This document shows positions 1 through 13,235 of a DNA stretch of 49,353 nt, in pieces. A model generated the notes under the pieces. That model was not told the origin of the DNA and made no database searches. It saw only the letters and a program-made list of their open reading frames with translations. The translations under genes were made by a program, and so were the position numbers. The number at the start of each line of letters is the position of its first letter. The stretch's first letter is position 1. The stretch is from Deinococcus marmoris DSM 12784. Lineage in GTDB: Bacteria > Deinococcota > Deinococci > Deinococcales > Deinococcaceae. The DNA lies in NCBI RefSeq assembly GCF_000701405.1, contig NZ_JNIV01000028.1, positions 1 through 49,353 of the forward strand. Reading direction: 5' to 3'.

Positions 1-202
1 CGCTCCATTGGAGCGTATTCCACGGGAGGGCCTTTTGAAACCATCGGCGGAAGGTACGTTCGTGGAGTCCGCTGTAACGGCTGAGATTCAGGGCATTGAT
101 TCGGCCAGGAATGGCCTGCCACACCGGCATCAGGTGGAGGAAAAAACGCTGTTGGGCAGCGGGGAGATTGAGCAGGGTGAGCAGCACAGGTAAAATAGTC
201 AT
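1..202 (-). mobile_element. IS transposase, 5' part, cut by window edge
   Basis: This is the first 67 codons of a transposase gene read leftward off the window. It starts at ATG 202-200, preceded by AAGGAGACCC, a good ribosome binding site. The visible protein begins MTILPVLLTLLNLP and continues with PGRINALNLSRYSGLHERTFRRWF in two overlapping stretches, a head I associate from memory with IS4-like or IS701-like DDE transposases of Deinococcus. The catalytic residues lie outside the window. The IS end must lie between 203 and about 300, because the sequence from 375 onward belongs to an unrelated decayed gene. I could not fix the inverted repeat. The family assignment is from memory and moderate; that it is a transposase is fairly sure. 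Confidence 0.65.
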
Positions 203-319
203 TGGGTCTCCTTGGGTGTGGGCTTGAGAACCTCACCCTACCGGAGACCCGTTTTTTGGGCCACCCCTACTTTTCGTCAAAACTGTCCGAACCATTGATC
301 ATTCGGTTACAGGTGAATC

Positions 320-359
320 TCTGCCTCCTTACGACAGCTCTAGAGGCAGATGTTTTTTT
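320..359 (+). terminator. Rho-independent terminator-like hairpin
   Basis: TCTGCCTC (320-327) pairs perfectly with GAGGCAGA (343-350) and is followed by TGTTTTTTT. It points rightward, although no intact plus-strand gene ends here. It may be left over from a gene interrupted by the insertion sequence to its left, or it may stop antisense transcription into the toxin remnant. Confidence 0.55.
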
Positions 360-374
360 GTCAGCATAGATTTT

Positions 375-780
375 TCAGGCTTCAGCGTCAGCGGGATCAA
401 TGCCGCACCACAGCGTCAATACGATTCGCAGCCCGTCAATGGATAGCAGTCCCATCGCCGTCAAAACCATTGTCGTTGCCACCTCACATTCCGAGGGGTT
501 GGAGTGAGGAGCGTTGCGCTTCAATGTCAGCAACATCACTTCCAGCGCCGTGCGCTTCTTGCCGTCGCTTAACCCGTGGTCATAGGCCAGCGTGGAGTCA
601 ATCGCCGCCGCTTCGGAGAAGAAGGTGAGGTAAGCATCTTCACCGAAAGCGCTGTCTACAGCTTTTCAAGCCGCACTCCCAATCACGCCTAGATGCGGTC
701 GTGCGCGGCATGGATAAAGCTGGGTGTTGGAAAATCCCAGCCACGATGACGGTGAAAATATCCCTTCGAAAAGGCCACCG
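375..780 (-). pseudogene. Decayed Doc/Fic-type toxin remnant
   Basis: Read on the minus strand, the frame ending at TGA 377-375 gives about 95 residues resembling the C-terminal part of a death-on-curing (Doc) toxin. It includes YDHGLSDGKKRTALEV, which corresponds to the Fic/Doc loop HxFxDGNKR. The first N of the motif is now K and the F is L. Upstream, the matching N-terminal part (RDIFTVIVAGIFQHPALSMP) is in another frame, so a frameshift sits near the AAAA run at 664-667. No start codon or open frame spans the whole region. Doc-family kinases inactivate EF-Tu; this copy cannot be made intact. It is probably the toxin half of a dead toxin-antitoxin pair with the remnant at 781-948. Confidence 0.6.
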
Positions 781-948
781 TTAAAGTTCAGCCAGCAGGT
801 CCAGAGTGCGCTTATCCGCCTGAATCTCGCGGGCCATTCACGCCAGAATTTCCTCGTCGGTCTGTTCTGGACGCGGTTCACGCTTGACTTCCTTAAAAGT
901 GATGAATGTGCGCGTGTCCTCGTAACTTCTCTCTTCAGCTTTGCTCAT
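781..948 (-). pseudogene. Antitoxin-like remnant upstream of the Doc remnant
   Basis: From ATG 948-946 the frame reads MSKAEERSYEDTRTFITF, then an acidic stretch, and hits TGA at 840-838. The same frame goes on through AREIQADKRTLDLLAEL to TAA at 783-781. A short charged protein directly before a Doc-type frame is the normal place for an antitoxin. The internal stop and the decayed toxin downstream suggest the whole pair is dead. I do not recognise the antitoxin family; the assignment rests mainly on position. Confidence 0.4.
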
Positions 949-1069
949 GCGTGGCTTCCGCTCCCCCAGCGTAGCGCGGCAGCTCCGCCCTCACCGTGTC
1001 TTCACTCCCCAGAGTGTGCCCATCCTTGCCCCACAACCTAACGAGCGTTTGTTAGACTGTCCGGCACAG

Positions 1070-2755
<1,686 letters not shown>

Positions 2756-2759
2756 AGAT

Positions 2760-2836
2760 GTCAAACGGTCTAACTACCCAACCGCAAACCGCAAAAACAA
2801 TCCGCCCCCAGTCCTTAAGCCTTTAGACAGTTTGAC
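2760..2836. repeat. Intergenic inverted repeat (GTCAAACNGTCTAA type)
   Basis: GTCAAACGGTCTAA (2760-2773) faces TTAGACAGTTTGAC (2823-2836), 13 of 14 positions pairing across a 49-base C-rich spacer. The right arm is followed by TTTCAGACTGTC, which can pair with GACAGT inside the arm. It lies between the carboxyltransferase and acyl-CoA dehydrogenase genes. A similar repeat occurs at 41967-42004. Confidence 0.55.
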
Positions 2837-2871
2837 TTTCAGACTGTCAGATATTCCCGGAGGGAACACCC

Positions 2872-4083
<1,212 letters not shown>

Positions 4084-4103
4084 ACCAAATAAGCTGAAAG
4101 AGG

Positions 4104-4132
4104 GGCGGGAGGCTTGTGCTTCCCGCCTTTTT
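4104..4132 (+). terminator. Terminator after acyl-CoA dehydrogenase
   Basis: GGCGGGA (4104-4110) pairs with TCCCGCC (4121-4127) and is followed by TTTTT. It ends the plus-strand unit and overlaps the last base pairs of the convergent minus-strand gene. Confidence 0.85.
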
Positions 4133-4662
4133 CAATCTTCTTCCAGCTCCTCCATGAACTCATCGTAAAGCCACTGGAGTTGATCGGAAAAGCCGTAGCC
4201 AAAGCCGTCTCCGTCCTTGACCAGCGCGGCGAGACGTTTGTGCGGCACCGCATCTGCGTCCAGCGTGCGCGCCCGCTTCAGTGCAGATTCAAAGACCTTT
4301 TCCATGCTGCTGTAATTGTTTTCCGGCCAGTCGCCGTAGGCGTTCAGGCAGCGAATCCCCGCCTCCACATAGCGCAGTTCCGCGTCCAGCGCCTGTATGG
4401 GTGAAGCGACTTTCAGGTACGCAGCCAGCGCTTTTTTGGCCCCGCCGACTTTCATGGTGGGCATCCGGCCCTCGTCCCGGAATGCCTTGAGCAATTCGCT
4501 GTCCAGCTTGGCGAGCAGATCAGACGAGTCCCCTTCCAGCAGCGCCGTGAGCAGACGTTTATTGGTCACGTTGGCCTTGAACAGCTCCTCAATCAGGCCC
4601 TGGAGTTCGGGGGCGTCCATCTCGGCAACCGTTTTTCGCAACTGGGTCAGGGTCAGGGGCAT
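4132..4662 (-). CDS. DUF6155-like protein of unknown function
   Basis: 176 aa. The N-terminal part (LTLTQLRKTVAEMDAPELQG, then LIEELFKANVTNKRLLTALL) resembles DUF6155 proteins, which I know only as a small helical family without assigned function. The rest is predicted helical and acidic, ending FMEELEED. No signal peptide, membrane segment or catalytic motif is visible. The start is ATG 4662, where family similarity begins, rather than the longer in-frame ATG at 4773, which would overlap polX. It is divergent from polX with a 78-base gap. Family assignment is from memory; that it is a real gene is likely from codon use and its clean placement. Confidence 0.65.
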   Translation of the reverse strand: MPLTLTQLRKTVAEMDAPELQGLIEELFKANVTNKRLLTALLEGDSSDLLAKLDSELLKAFRDEGRMPTMKVGGAKKALAAYLKVASPIQALDAELRYVEAGIRCLNAYGDWPENNYSSMEKVFESALKRARTLDADAVPHKRLAALVKDGDGFGYGFSDQLQWLYDEFMEELEED

Positions 4663-4740
4663 GGCCGTATTCTGCCCAGGATGGACACAGTCCAGCAAGC
4701 AAGAACCGAAAAGAACGGCAGGCTGCACTAAACTGCCCGT

Positions 4741-6447
<1,707 letters not shown>

Positions 6448-6448
6448 T

Positions 6449-6581
6449 ACGGACTCCGATTGAAGGGTGTTGAAAACACCCGGAAATCCGAGCAGAGCGA
6501 GAAGGAGAAAAACGGGTTCCGGGCGTGAAGTGCAGGAATCGGCGCTCTTACGATTTCTGCCGCGTTACCGACGGAGTCCGA
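6449..6581. repeat. Small intergenic repeat element C
   Basis: CGGACTCCGA (6450-6459) and ACGGAGTCCG (6571-6580) form terminal inverted repeats, 9 of 10 positions. Inside is a perfect hairpin GGGTGTT/AACACCC (about 6465-6481). It also contains CCGAGCAGAGCGAG, a word nearly shared with the two repeats at 41030 and 45258. Small non-coding mobile repeats of this size are known in Deinococcus genomes. It lies between the convergent polX and CAP-protein genes. Confidence 0.6.
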
Positions 6582-6599
6582 ATGAGTCCAAGCCAGGAA

Positions 6600-6626
6600 G
6601 AAAGGGGCCGCGCCGATGCTGGCCCC
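6600..6626 (-). terminator. Terminator after CAP-domain gene
   Basis: On the minus strand GGGGCC (6626-6621) pairs with GGCCCC (6609-6604) around an 11-base loop, followed by TTTCTT. The stem is short, so strength is uncertain. Confidence 0.5.
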
Positions 6627-6651
6627 GTTCACAGTGATCTGCTAAAGGTTC

Positions 6652-7218
6652 TCAGCGCGTGCCGAAATCCTGCACCCAGTAAGCATTGAACTGACCGCCC
6701 GTGGCTGGAGCGTAGCCAAAGCCCACTTCCCTGAACCCGGGATTCATCAGGGCCTCGCAGTGGCCTGTCTTGCTTTCCAGCCAGGCGTTCATCGCCTCGG
6801 GAATCTGGGAGTCGTTGAAGCCCGCCGCAATGTTCTCGCCCAGCTTCTTCCAGTCGGTATAACCGGCGGCCTCGGCACGGGTGGTCATGGTTCCACCATC
6901 TGGTGAAACGTGGTCAAAGTAGTTGCGCGCCGCCATGTCCTGCGCATGGGCGCGGGCCGCCTTGCCCAGCAGCCCGTTCCAGGCCAGGGCAGGAGCCGCC
7001 GCGAAATCCTTGCCCTGGCATTTGCGCGCTGTGGCGCGGGCCGTGTTCACCGCCTGAAGCATCTGGGCTTCTGCGGCACTGGGGGATGGTCCGGTGTCTT
7101 TTCCGCCGCCCTGCTTGTCCGGGGCAGGTGTTCCCCCACCACCGCAGGCCGTCAGAAGCAGGGTACAGGTCAGCAGCAGGCCGCTCAGGAAACGGGGAGA
7201 GGATGGGATGTTCTGCAT
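6652..7218 (-). CDS. CAP (SCP/PR1)-domain lipoprotein
   Basis: 188 aa. The N-terminus is a lipoprotein signal: a hydrophobic stretch SGLLLTCTLLL followed by LTAC, the lipobox, then a low-complexity linker of Gly, Pro and Lys. The rest is a CAP/YkwD domain: AVNTARATARKC, KAARAHAQDMAARNYFDHVSP, GENIAAG, MNAWLESKTGHCEALMNP and FREVGFGYA, with the His and Glu residues that line the CAP cavity. Such proteins are surface-anchored; their role in bacteria is mostly unproven. The start is ATG 7218, preceded by AAAGGAGC; longer in-frame starts would bury the signal peptide. It has its own terminator and is separated from the TPR gene by another. Confidence 0.85.
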   Translation of the reverse strand: MQNIPSSPRFLSGLLLTCTLLLTACGGGGTPAPDKQGGGKDTGPSPSAAEAQMLQAVNTARATARKCQGKDFAAAPALAWNGLLGKAARAHAQDMAARNYFDHVSPDGGTMTTRAEAAGYTDWKKLGENIAAGFNDSQIPEAMNAWLESKTGHCEALMNPGFREVGFGYAPATGGQFNAYWVQDFGTR

Positions 7219-7382
7219 CAGAAAGCTCCTTTTGAAGGGTCCGGGGAATGAATCTTGAACTCTCTCCAGGCTAGGACGGCCCGCCTTGCCAGGAGATGAC
7301 AGCGAAAAAGATGAAGAGGGGATGTGTAGCGAGATGGTAGCAAACATGCTCCAGCCCACGCCAGAGGCCCAGCCCGTGCCAG

Positions 7383-7418
7383 AAAAGGGGAGCCATATGC
7401 ACATGGCACTGGCTCCCC
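7383..7418 (-). terminator. Terminator after TPR gene
   Basis: GGGGAGCCA (7387-7395) pairs perfectly with TGGCTCCCC (7410-7418). On the minus strand the stem is followed by TTTT. It separates the TPR gene from the CAP-domain gene downstream. Confidence 0.8.
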
Positions 7419-7436
7419 TCTTGACAGACTGACGCT

Positions 7437-8732
7437 CTAGCGCACGCGGGCCAGACCGTCCTGCGCGGCCTTGTATGCCGGGCTGAGTTGCAGGGCGCGC
7501 TCGTAGTTGTCGCGGGCCTTCAGGCGGTCCGGAGCCACCGCGCCCGCGCCGCGCTCGTAGCTGAGGCCCAGGTAGTACAAGTATTCCGGGGTGCGGCTGC
7601 CCAGCGAGGCGGCGCGGGTCAGCGAATCGCGCGCGCCCTTCAGATCACCAACATCCAGGCTCAGGCGGCCCAGGTAGTAGTAGAACTCGGGGTTGCGCAG
7701 CGGGTCCAGGGTCACGGCCTGGGTGAGCTGGGTCTTGGCGGTGGCGCGGTCCCCGGCCAGATAGCTGACCACGCCGTACTGCCCCACCGCGTAAGCGTTG
7801 GCGGGGGCCAGCCGGGCAGCCTGGGCCGCCTCGGACCGGGCCGCCCCTGTGTCACCGTTCAGGGCGAGCAGCTTGGCGTAATACGCGCGGTTGTAGGGAT
7901 CGCGCGGATCGGCGATCACCGCCTGTTGCAGGTAGTCCAGCGCCGCCTTCAGGTCCCCGGTGGCGTAGTACATGTCGCCCAGGTTGAACAGCAGCACGCT
8001 GTTGTCGGGGTTCAGGGTGTTGGCCTGCTTGAAGGCTTCGATGGCCTTGCCCGCGTCGCCCTGCAATTTGTACACGTAGCCCCGGTCATTAAAAATCCGG
8101 CTGAGGCTGACCTCGCCCGGTTTGCCCGTCTGCGCCCTGGCAATGGCTTCGGCACCGTCCAGCACCTTCAGCGCTTCGGGCAGGTTGCCCACAAAAGCCT
8201 GCGGATCGCCCGAGCCGATGTACTGCTGCACGTAAGCCTGTGACAGATAGACCGAGGCGTTCAGGTTGCGCGGGTCCAGCGCCAGCGCAGCTTTCAGGGT
8301 CTCCAGCGCCGGACCGAACAGCCGCAGCTTGACCTGCGAACGCCCCAGCCCCAGCAACGCGTCCACATTTTTAGGGTCCAGTTCGGAGGCGGCGCGGAAG
8401 GCCACATACGCCTCGTCGTACTTGCCCTGCTCGTAATTGAACACGCCCTGCGCCACGTAGTTGGCCGCTGGAATGGTACGCACTGGCGCAGGCACAGGAA
8501 GGGGCGCAGTGGTGGGCGCAGGCACGGTGGGAACAGGCAAGGTGGGGGCAGTGGGTGCCGGTGCGGCAGGCGCAGGTGTGACGGGTGCAGGCACAACAGG
8601 CGCAGTCTGTGCGGGCGGCGGCTGAACCGGAGCGGGCGGCGGCGTCTGGGCCTGGGCCAGCGCGTGGCCCGGTGCGGCCAGAAGTGCGGCGGCCAGGAAC
8701 AGCAGGCCGGAAATACTCGTGCGTCGATTCAC
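7437..8732 (-). CDS. Secreted or periplasmic TPR-repeat protein
   Basis: 431 aa. A signal peptide (about residues 1-27, ending GHALAQAQ) is followed by a Pro/Ala/Thr/Val-rich linker of about 60 residues, then at least six tetratricopeptide repeats, for example [40 protein letters not shown] and [23 protein letters not shown] arrays hold partner proteins; here it would work at the cell envelope, and the partner is unknown. The start is GTG 8732, chosen because GGAGG lies 8 bases upstream and it places the signal peptide at the N-terminus; the frame stays open upstream to 9041 but without secretion features. The opposite strand upstream carries the coaE promoter. Confidence 0.85.
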   Translation of the reverse strand: MNRRTSISGLLFLAAALLAAPGHALAQAQTPPPAPVQPPPAQTAPVVPAPVTPAPAAPAPTAPTLPVPTVPAPTTAPLPVPAPVRTIPAANYVAQGVFNYEQGKYDEAYVAFRAASELDPKNVDALLGLGRSQVKLRLFGPALETLKAALALDPRNLNASVYLSQAYVQQYIGSGDPQAFVGNLPEALKVLDGAEAIARAQTGKPGEVSLSRIFNDRGYVYKLQGDAGKAIEAFKQANTLNPDNSVLLFNLGDMYYATGDLKAALDYLQQAVIADPRDPYNRAYYAKLLALNGDTGAARSEAAQAARLAPANAYAVGQYGVVSYLAGDRATAKTQLTQAVTLDPLRNPEFYYYLGRLSLDVGDLKGARDSLTRAASLGSRTPEYLYYLGLSYERGAGAVAPDRLKARDNYERALQLSPAYKAAQDGLARVR

Positions 8733-9046
8733 TTGGAAAACCTCCGTGGGTTGGTGGTGGGGTAAGTTCCACAGATCATACTGTGCCGATCCCTCCTGGC
8801 CATCCGAAACCACGTCCTGATCGTCATGGGACACGCCCGGCATGATACGGGAGTGCCAGGCGCGCGGGGGTGAAGTGCCAGTGAGAGAGCCTGGAGTCAG
8901 GGGAGCAACAGGGAAAGCAGCAGAAAGGCGGTGCAGAGCGCGCGGGGACTTCATCTGGCCGCAGTGTCCGCCATCCATTTGACGCGGGGCTGATGGGCCA
9001 CCGGATCGCCTTTGCGCTGTGTTGCCGCCCCATACAGCCACGGCCC

Positions 9047-9052
9047 TATAGT
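9047..9052 (+). promoter_or_regulatory. -10 box of coaE
   Basis: TATAGT at 9047-9052, seven bases before ATG 9060. No ribosome binding site intervenes, so the message is probably leaderless. A weak TTGCCG lies 19 bases upstream. Confidence 0.6.
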
Positions 9053-9059
9053 CACGGCC

Positions 9060-9689
9060 ATGACCGATTCCGCCTCCTTCCCTGCCCCGCTCCGCCGTCT
9101 GGGCCTGACCGGCAGCATTGGCGCGGGCAAAAGTACTGTGGCGGCCCTGCTACGCGCACACGGACTGACGGTACTGGATGCCGACGCCCAGGCCCGGCTG
9201 GTCACGGAGGAACTGGAAACGCTGGAGCGGATCGAGGCCGCCTTTCCCGGCACGGTCAGGGGAGGCGTGCTGGACCGCCCCGCCCTGTCCGCCGTCGCCT
9301 TCGCCGATCCGGCACGGCTGGCCGAGTTGAACGCGATTGTCCACCCACGCGTGCGCGCCCGCATGGCGGCGCTGGAACAGCAGGCCGTGGCGGACGGCGC
9401 GCAGTGGACCGTGCAGGACATTCCCCTGCTGTTCGAGGGTGGATTGAATACCAGCATGGACGCCGTGCTGGTGGTGGACGCCCCACTGGAATTGCGCGTG
9501 GCGCGCGTGATGGAACGCAGCCAGTTCTCCCGCGAAGAAGTCCTGGCCAGAGACGCCCGCCAGACGCCCGCCGCCGAGAAACGGCAGAAGGCCGACTTTG
9601 TGATCGACAACAGCAGCACTGTGGAGGAGTTGGAGACTCAGGTGGACGCGGCGCTGGAAGCCCTCGGGATCTCCCAGCGCCGCGTTTAA
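9060..9689 (+). CDS. coaE: Dephospho-CoA kinase
   Basis: 209 aa, normal for the family. It phosphorylates the 3'-hydroxyl of the ribose of dephospho-CoA, the last step of coenzyme A synthesis, in the cytoplasm. The P-loop GSIGAGKST is near residue 17, followed by DADAQARLV, the CoA-domain signature, then [19 protein letters not shown] and the lid region [17 protein letters not shown]. The start is ATG 9060 because a TATAGT -10 box sits seven bases upstream and family homology begins soon after; an earlier in-frame ATG at 9012 would precede the promoter. It converges on pyrG with only four bases between the stop codons and no terminator. Confidence 0.95.
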   Translation: MTDSASFPAPLRRLGLTGSIGAGKSTVAALLRAHGLTVLDADAQARLVTEELETLERIEAAFPGTVRGGVLDRPALSAVAFADPARLAELNAIVHPRVRARMAALEQQAVADGAQWTVQDIPLLFEGGLNTSMDAVLVVDAPLELRVARVMERSQFSREEVLARDARQTPAAEKRQKADFVIDNSSTVEELETQVDAALEALGISQRRV

Positions 9690-9693
9690 ACGT

Positions 9694-11364
<1,671 letters not shown>

Positions 11365-11428
11365 AGCTCCCCACACTCCAAGCGCTTTGCCCCCCGAACG
11401 CGGCCTGTACACGTTCTGCGGCGGGGCC

Positions 11429-11460
11429 AAAAAAGAAAAACCGGGGCGCTTGGCCTCCGG
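11429..11460 (-). terminator. Terminator of the pilin operon, upstream of pyrG
   Basis: On the minus strand CCGGAGGC pairs with GCCCCGG (seven pairs, one bulged A) around loop CAAGC, followed by TTTTTCTTTTTT. It follows the last pilin gene and precedes pyrG, so it most simply ends the pilin operon. pyrG attenuation at this site is possible but nothing shows an antiterminator. Confidence 0.75.
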
Positions 11461-11492
11461 GATTTAATGGTATCACGCTCCGGCCCAGGCGT

Positions 11493-12332
11493 TCAGGGAG
11501 CCAGATTGCCCACGTTGCGCGGCGTGACCACCAGCGGCGTCACGCTCTGCGGCCCAGTGGTGGCAGCATTGCGCGCCGGCACCGTCACAGCACGCCCACC
11601 CACCTGCCGCGACAGGGCCAGATTGATGGTCACGGACGTGTTGCCTGGGGCCTGCGGCGCAGCAGTGGTTACCTCGAAAAGCGGTGGGGTGCCCGTCAAG
11701 GCCAGTGGCTGGGGCTGGACGTAATCGAGGAGGAGGCGGCCTTCTCCCCCACTTGCCGCGCTATAGGAAGGAACATTCAGTGTGGAGAGCGCAGGCGCTG
11801 AAACATAATTATTCCGATACTCCACCAGCACCCAGCGGTCTTTATTGATCTCGTCCGCACCTGGATTATTGAATGAGGTTGCGCCGCTCACCCAATCGCT
11901 GCGTTTCACTGGATAGTAGGCGATGAATTTATAGCAGCGGCGTATATCACCAGAAGCTGTTCCTGTACATTGCTCGCTCAGTGGACCAGTGGGATTCGGC
12001 AGCAGTTGCGGCGGGCGCACGAAAGCCACAATAGGTGCCGCCGCATCGCCCACTTTCCAGTCTCCAGTTACCGGTCTTCTTGTCGTGTATCCACCTCCCA
12101 GCGTGATCGTCGTCCCCACCGGAAACACATACACTGCTTCCCGAATCTGCGCGGCCATGTAGTTCTGGGCGATCTGGCTTTCCTCCAGCAACTCGTTGCG
12201 GCCCTGCAAATCCGTGGCGCTGCGCGACGAGGAAACTAGGAGGTTAGAGGCCACCAGAAAGATGGCCAACCCCAATGCGATGGCCACCAGCAGTTCGATC
12301 AGGGTCAGGCCCTGGATAGAGGGGCGCTTCAT
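11493..12332 (-). CDS. Type IV pilin-like protein, PilW type
   Basis: 279 aa, last gene of a four-gene overlapping cluster. The N-terminus MKRPSIQGLTLIELLVAIAL is a class III signal: a short basic leader, Gly before the cleavage site, Glu at position +5, and a hydrophobic helix of about 20 residues. The rest is a large soluble domain with two Cys close together (SEQCTGTASGDIRRCYKF) that could form a disulfide. Length and position resemble PilW-type minor pilins, which help initiate type IV pilus assembly or DNA uptake. The start ATG overlaps the stop of the gene before it (ATGA at 12329-12332). Prepilin peptidase is not in the window. Confidence 0.85.
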   Translation of the reverse strand: MKRPSIQGLTLIELLVAIALGLAIFLVASNLLVSSSRSATDLQGRNELLEESQIAQNYMAAQIREAVYVFPVGTTITLGGGYTTRRPVTGDWKVGDAAAPIVAFVRPPQLLPNPTGPLSEQCTGTASGDIRRCYKFIAYYPVKRSDWVSGATSFNNPGADEINKDRWVLVEYRNNYVSAPALSTLNVPSYSAASGGEGRLLLDYVQPQPLALTGTPPLFEVTTAAPQAPGNTSVTINLALSRQVGGRAVTVPARNAATTGPQSVTPLVVTPRNVGNLAP

Positions 12333-12775
12333 CGGCGGTCCACTTCCACAATCAGCTCGGCCAGCAGCTTATTGCTGTTCTGGGGGTCCACCTGAGTAAT
12401 CCGCACACGCTTGAGCGGTGGCTGACTGATGACTGCCCCACAGGTGCCAGGTCTTCCCAGGGTGCCTGTGGGCTGGTTATCCACATCCAGAGCTGTAATC
12501 TCGATATTCAGACCATCCAGAACCGCCGGATTCGTCAGGCAATTCTTATCGTAATTGCTCTGACTCAGCCAGTCACCGCGCAGGGATTCCATCGCCCGCT
12601 GGGCCGCCTGAGTGGCGCTGACCTGCTGGTTGCTCTGGCGGGTCAGGCCAAAAAAGCCGGTCAGGGGGGTCAGAACCACCAGCACGATCACACTCAGGAG
12701 GGCGATGCTCACCAGCACTTCAATGATGGTCAGGCCCGCCATGTGACGGGGCGGAAGTTTAGTTCTCGGTTGCAC
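12329..12775 (-). CDS. Type IV pilin-like protein, PilV type
   Basis: 148 aa. The leader peptide is basic and ends in Gly: MQPRTKLPPRHMAG, then LTIIEVLVSIALLSV, with Glu at +5 and a hydrophobic helix, so it is processed by prepilin peptidase into a minor pilin. The start is GTG 12775, preceded by AAGGTGAT eight bases upstream; an internal ATG at 12742 would also fit but has no ribosome binding site. It overlaps the preceding gene by 17 bases and the next by four, which implies translational coupling. Two Cys (NCLTNP, GTCGAV) may form a disulfide in the extracellular domain. The subtype is inferred from size and order. Confidence 0.82.
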   Translation of the reverse strand: MQPRTKLPPRHMAGLTIIEVLVSIALLSVIVLVVLTPLTGFFGLTRQSNQQVSATQAAQRAMESLRGDWLSQSNYDKNCLTNPAVLDGLNIEITALDVDNQPTGTLGRPGTCGAVISQPPLKRVRITQVDPQNSNKLLAELIVEVDRR

Positions 12776-13235
12776 TGAGCATCACCTTCCCCGTGATTCC
12801 AATGGCCTTGACCCACAGATTCAAGTTGGCGTTGGAGGGACTGGTGAGCTTCCAGGAAACGCCGGTGGCCGCCAGCGTGCCGAAGGGCGGCTGATAGCTC
12901 AGATTAACTGTATTTCCTACTGGACTGATGGTGACCCCATGCGGCAGCGTCAGGTTGCGGGTCTGGAGTGGACTTCCCGCGACGGTAAACGCATATGCGG
13001 AGGTGCCCGTGGTGACCGTGACACTGTTGACCACACCCGATTTCTGCGCGCCTGTTCGGGCGCGGCGCAGATCGCCCACCAGTTGATAGGCGGCGTCGCG
13101 CAGTTCGTTCTGGCGGATGGTCCGCAGCAAAAACAGACTGAACGCACCCGCGATAATGCCCAGAATCGCAATGACCACCAGCAGCTCCAGCAGGGTGAAG
13201 CCCGCCTGGAAGCGACCAGCTCGTATGCGTATCAT
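12759..13235 (-). CDS. Type IV pilin-like protein, GspH/FimT type
   Basis: 158 aa. The start MIRIRAGRFQAG followed by FTLLELLVVIAILGIIAG is a textbook prepilin signal with Phe after the cleavage site and Glu at +5. The body, RDAAYQLVGDLRRARTGAQKSG followed by a beta-rich half, fits the GspH/FimT family of minor pseudopilins. The start ATG overlaps the stop codon of the DUF4900 gene (ATGA at 13232-13235), so the cluster is one transcription unit read from 15388 to 11493. It probably acts with the neighbours in pilus assembly or transformation. Confidence 0.85.
   Translation of the reverse strand: MIRIRAGRFQAGFTLLELLVVIAILGIIAGAFSLFLLRTIRQNELRDAAYQLVGDLRRARTGAQKSGVVNSVTVTTGTSAYAFTVAGSPLQTRNLTLPHGVTISPVGNTVNLSYQPPFGTLAATGVSWKLTSPSNANLNLWVKAIGITGKVMLSATEN

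Noticed and set aside
941..1069. In-frame N-terminal extension of the carboxyltransferase to 941
   Set aside because: It would lie upstream of the TAGACT box and overlap the antitoxin remnant; family homology and the leaderless start both favour 1070.
11365..11460. pyrG attenuation leader
   Set aside because: The hairpin is fully explained as the pilin operon terminator; no competing antiterminator or pyrimidine-run start was found.
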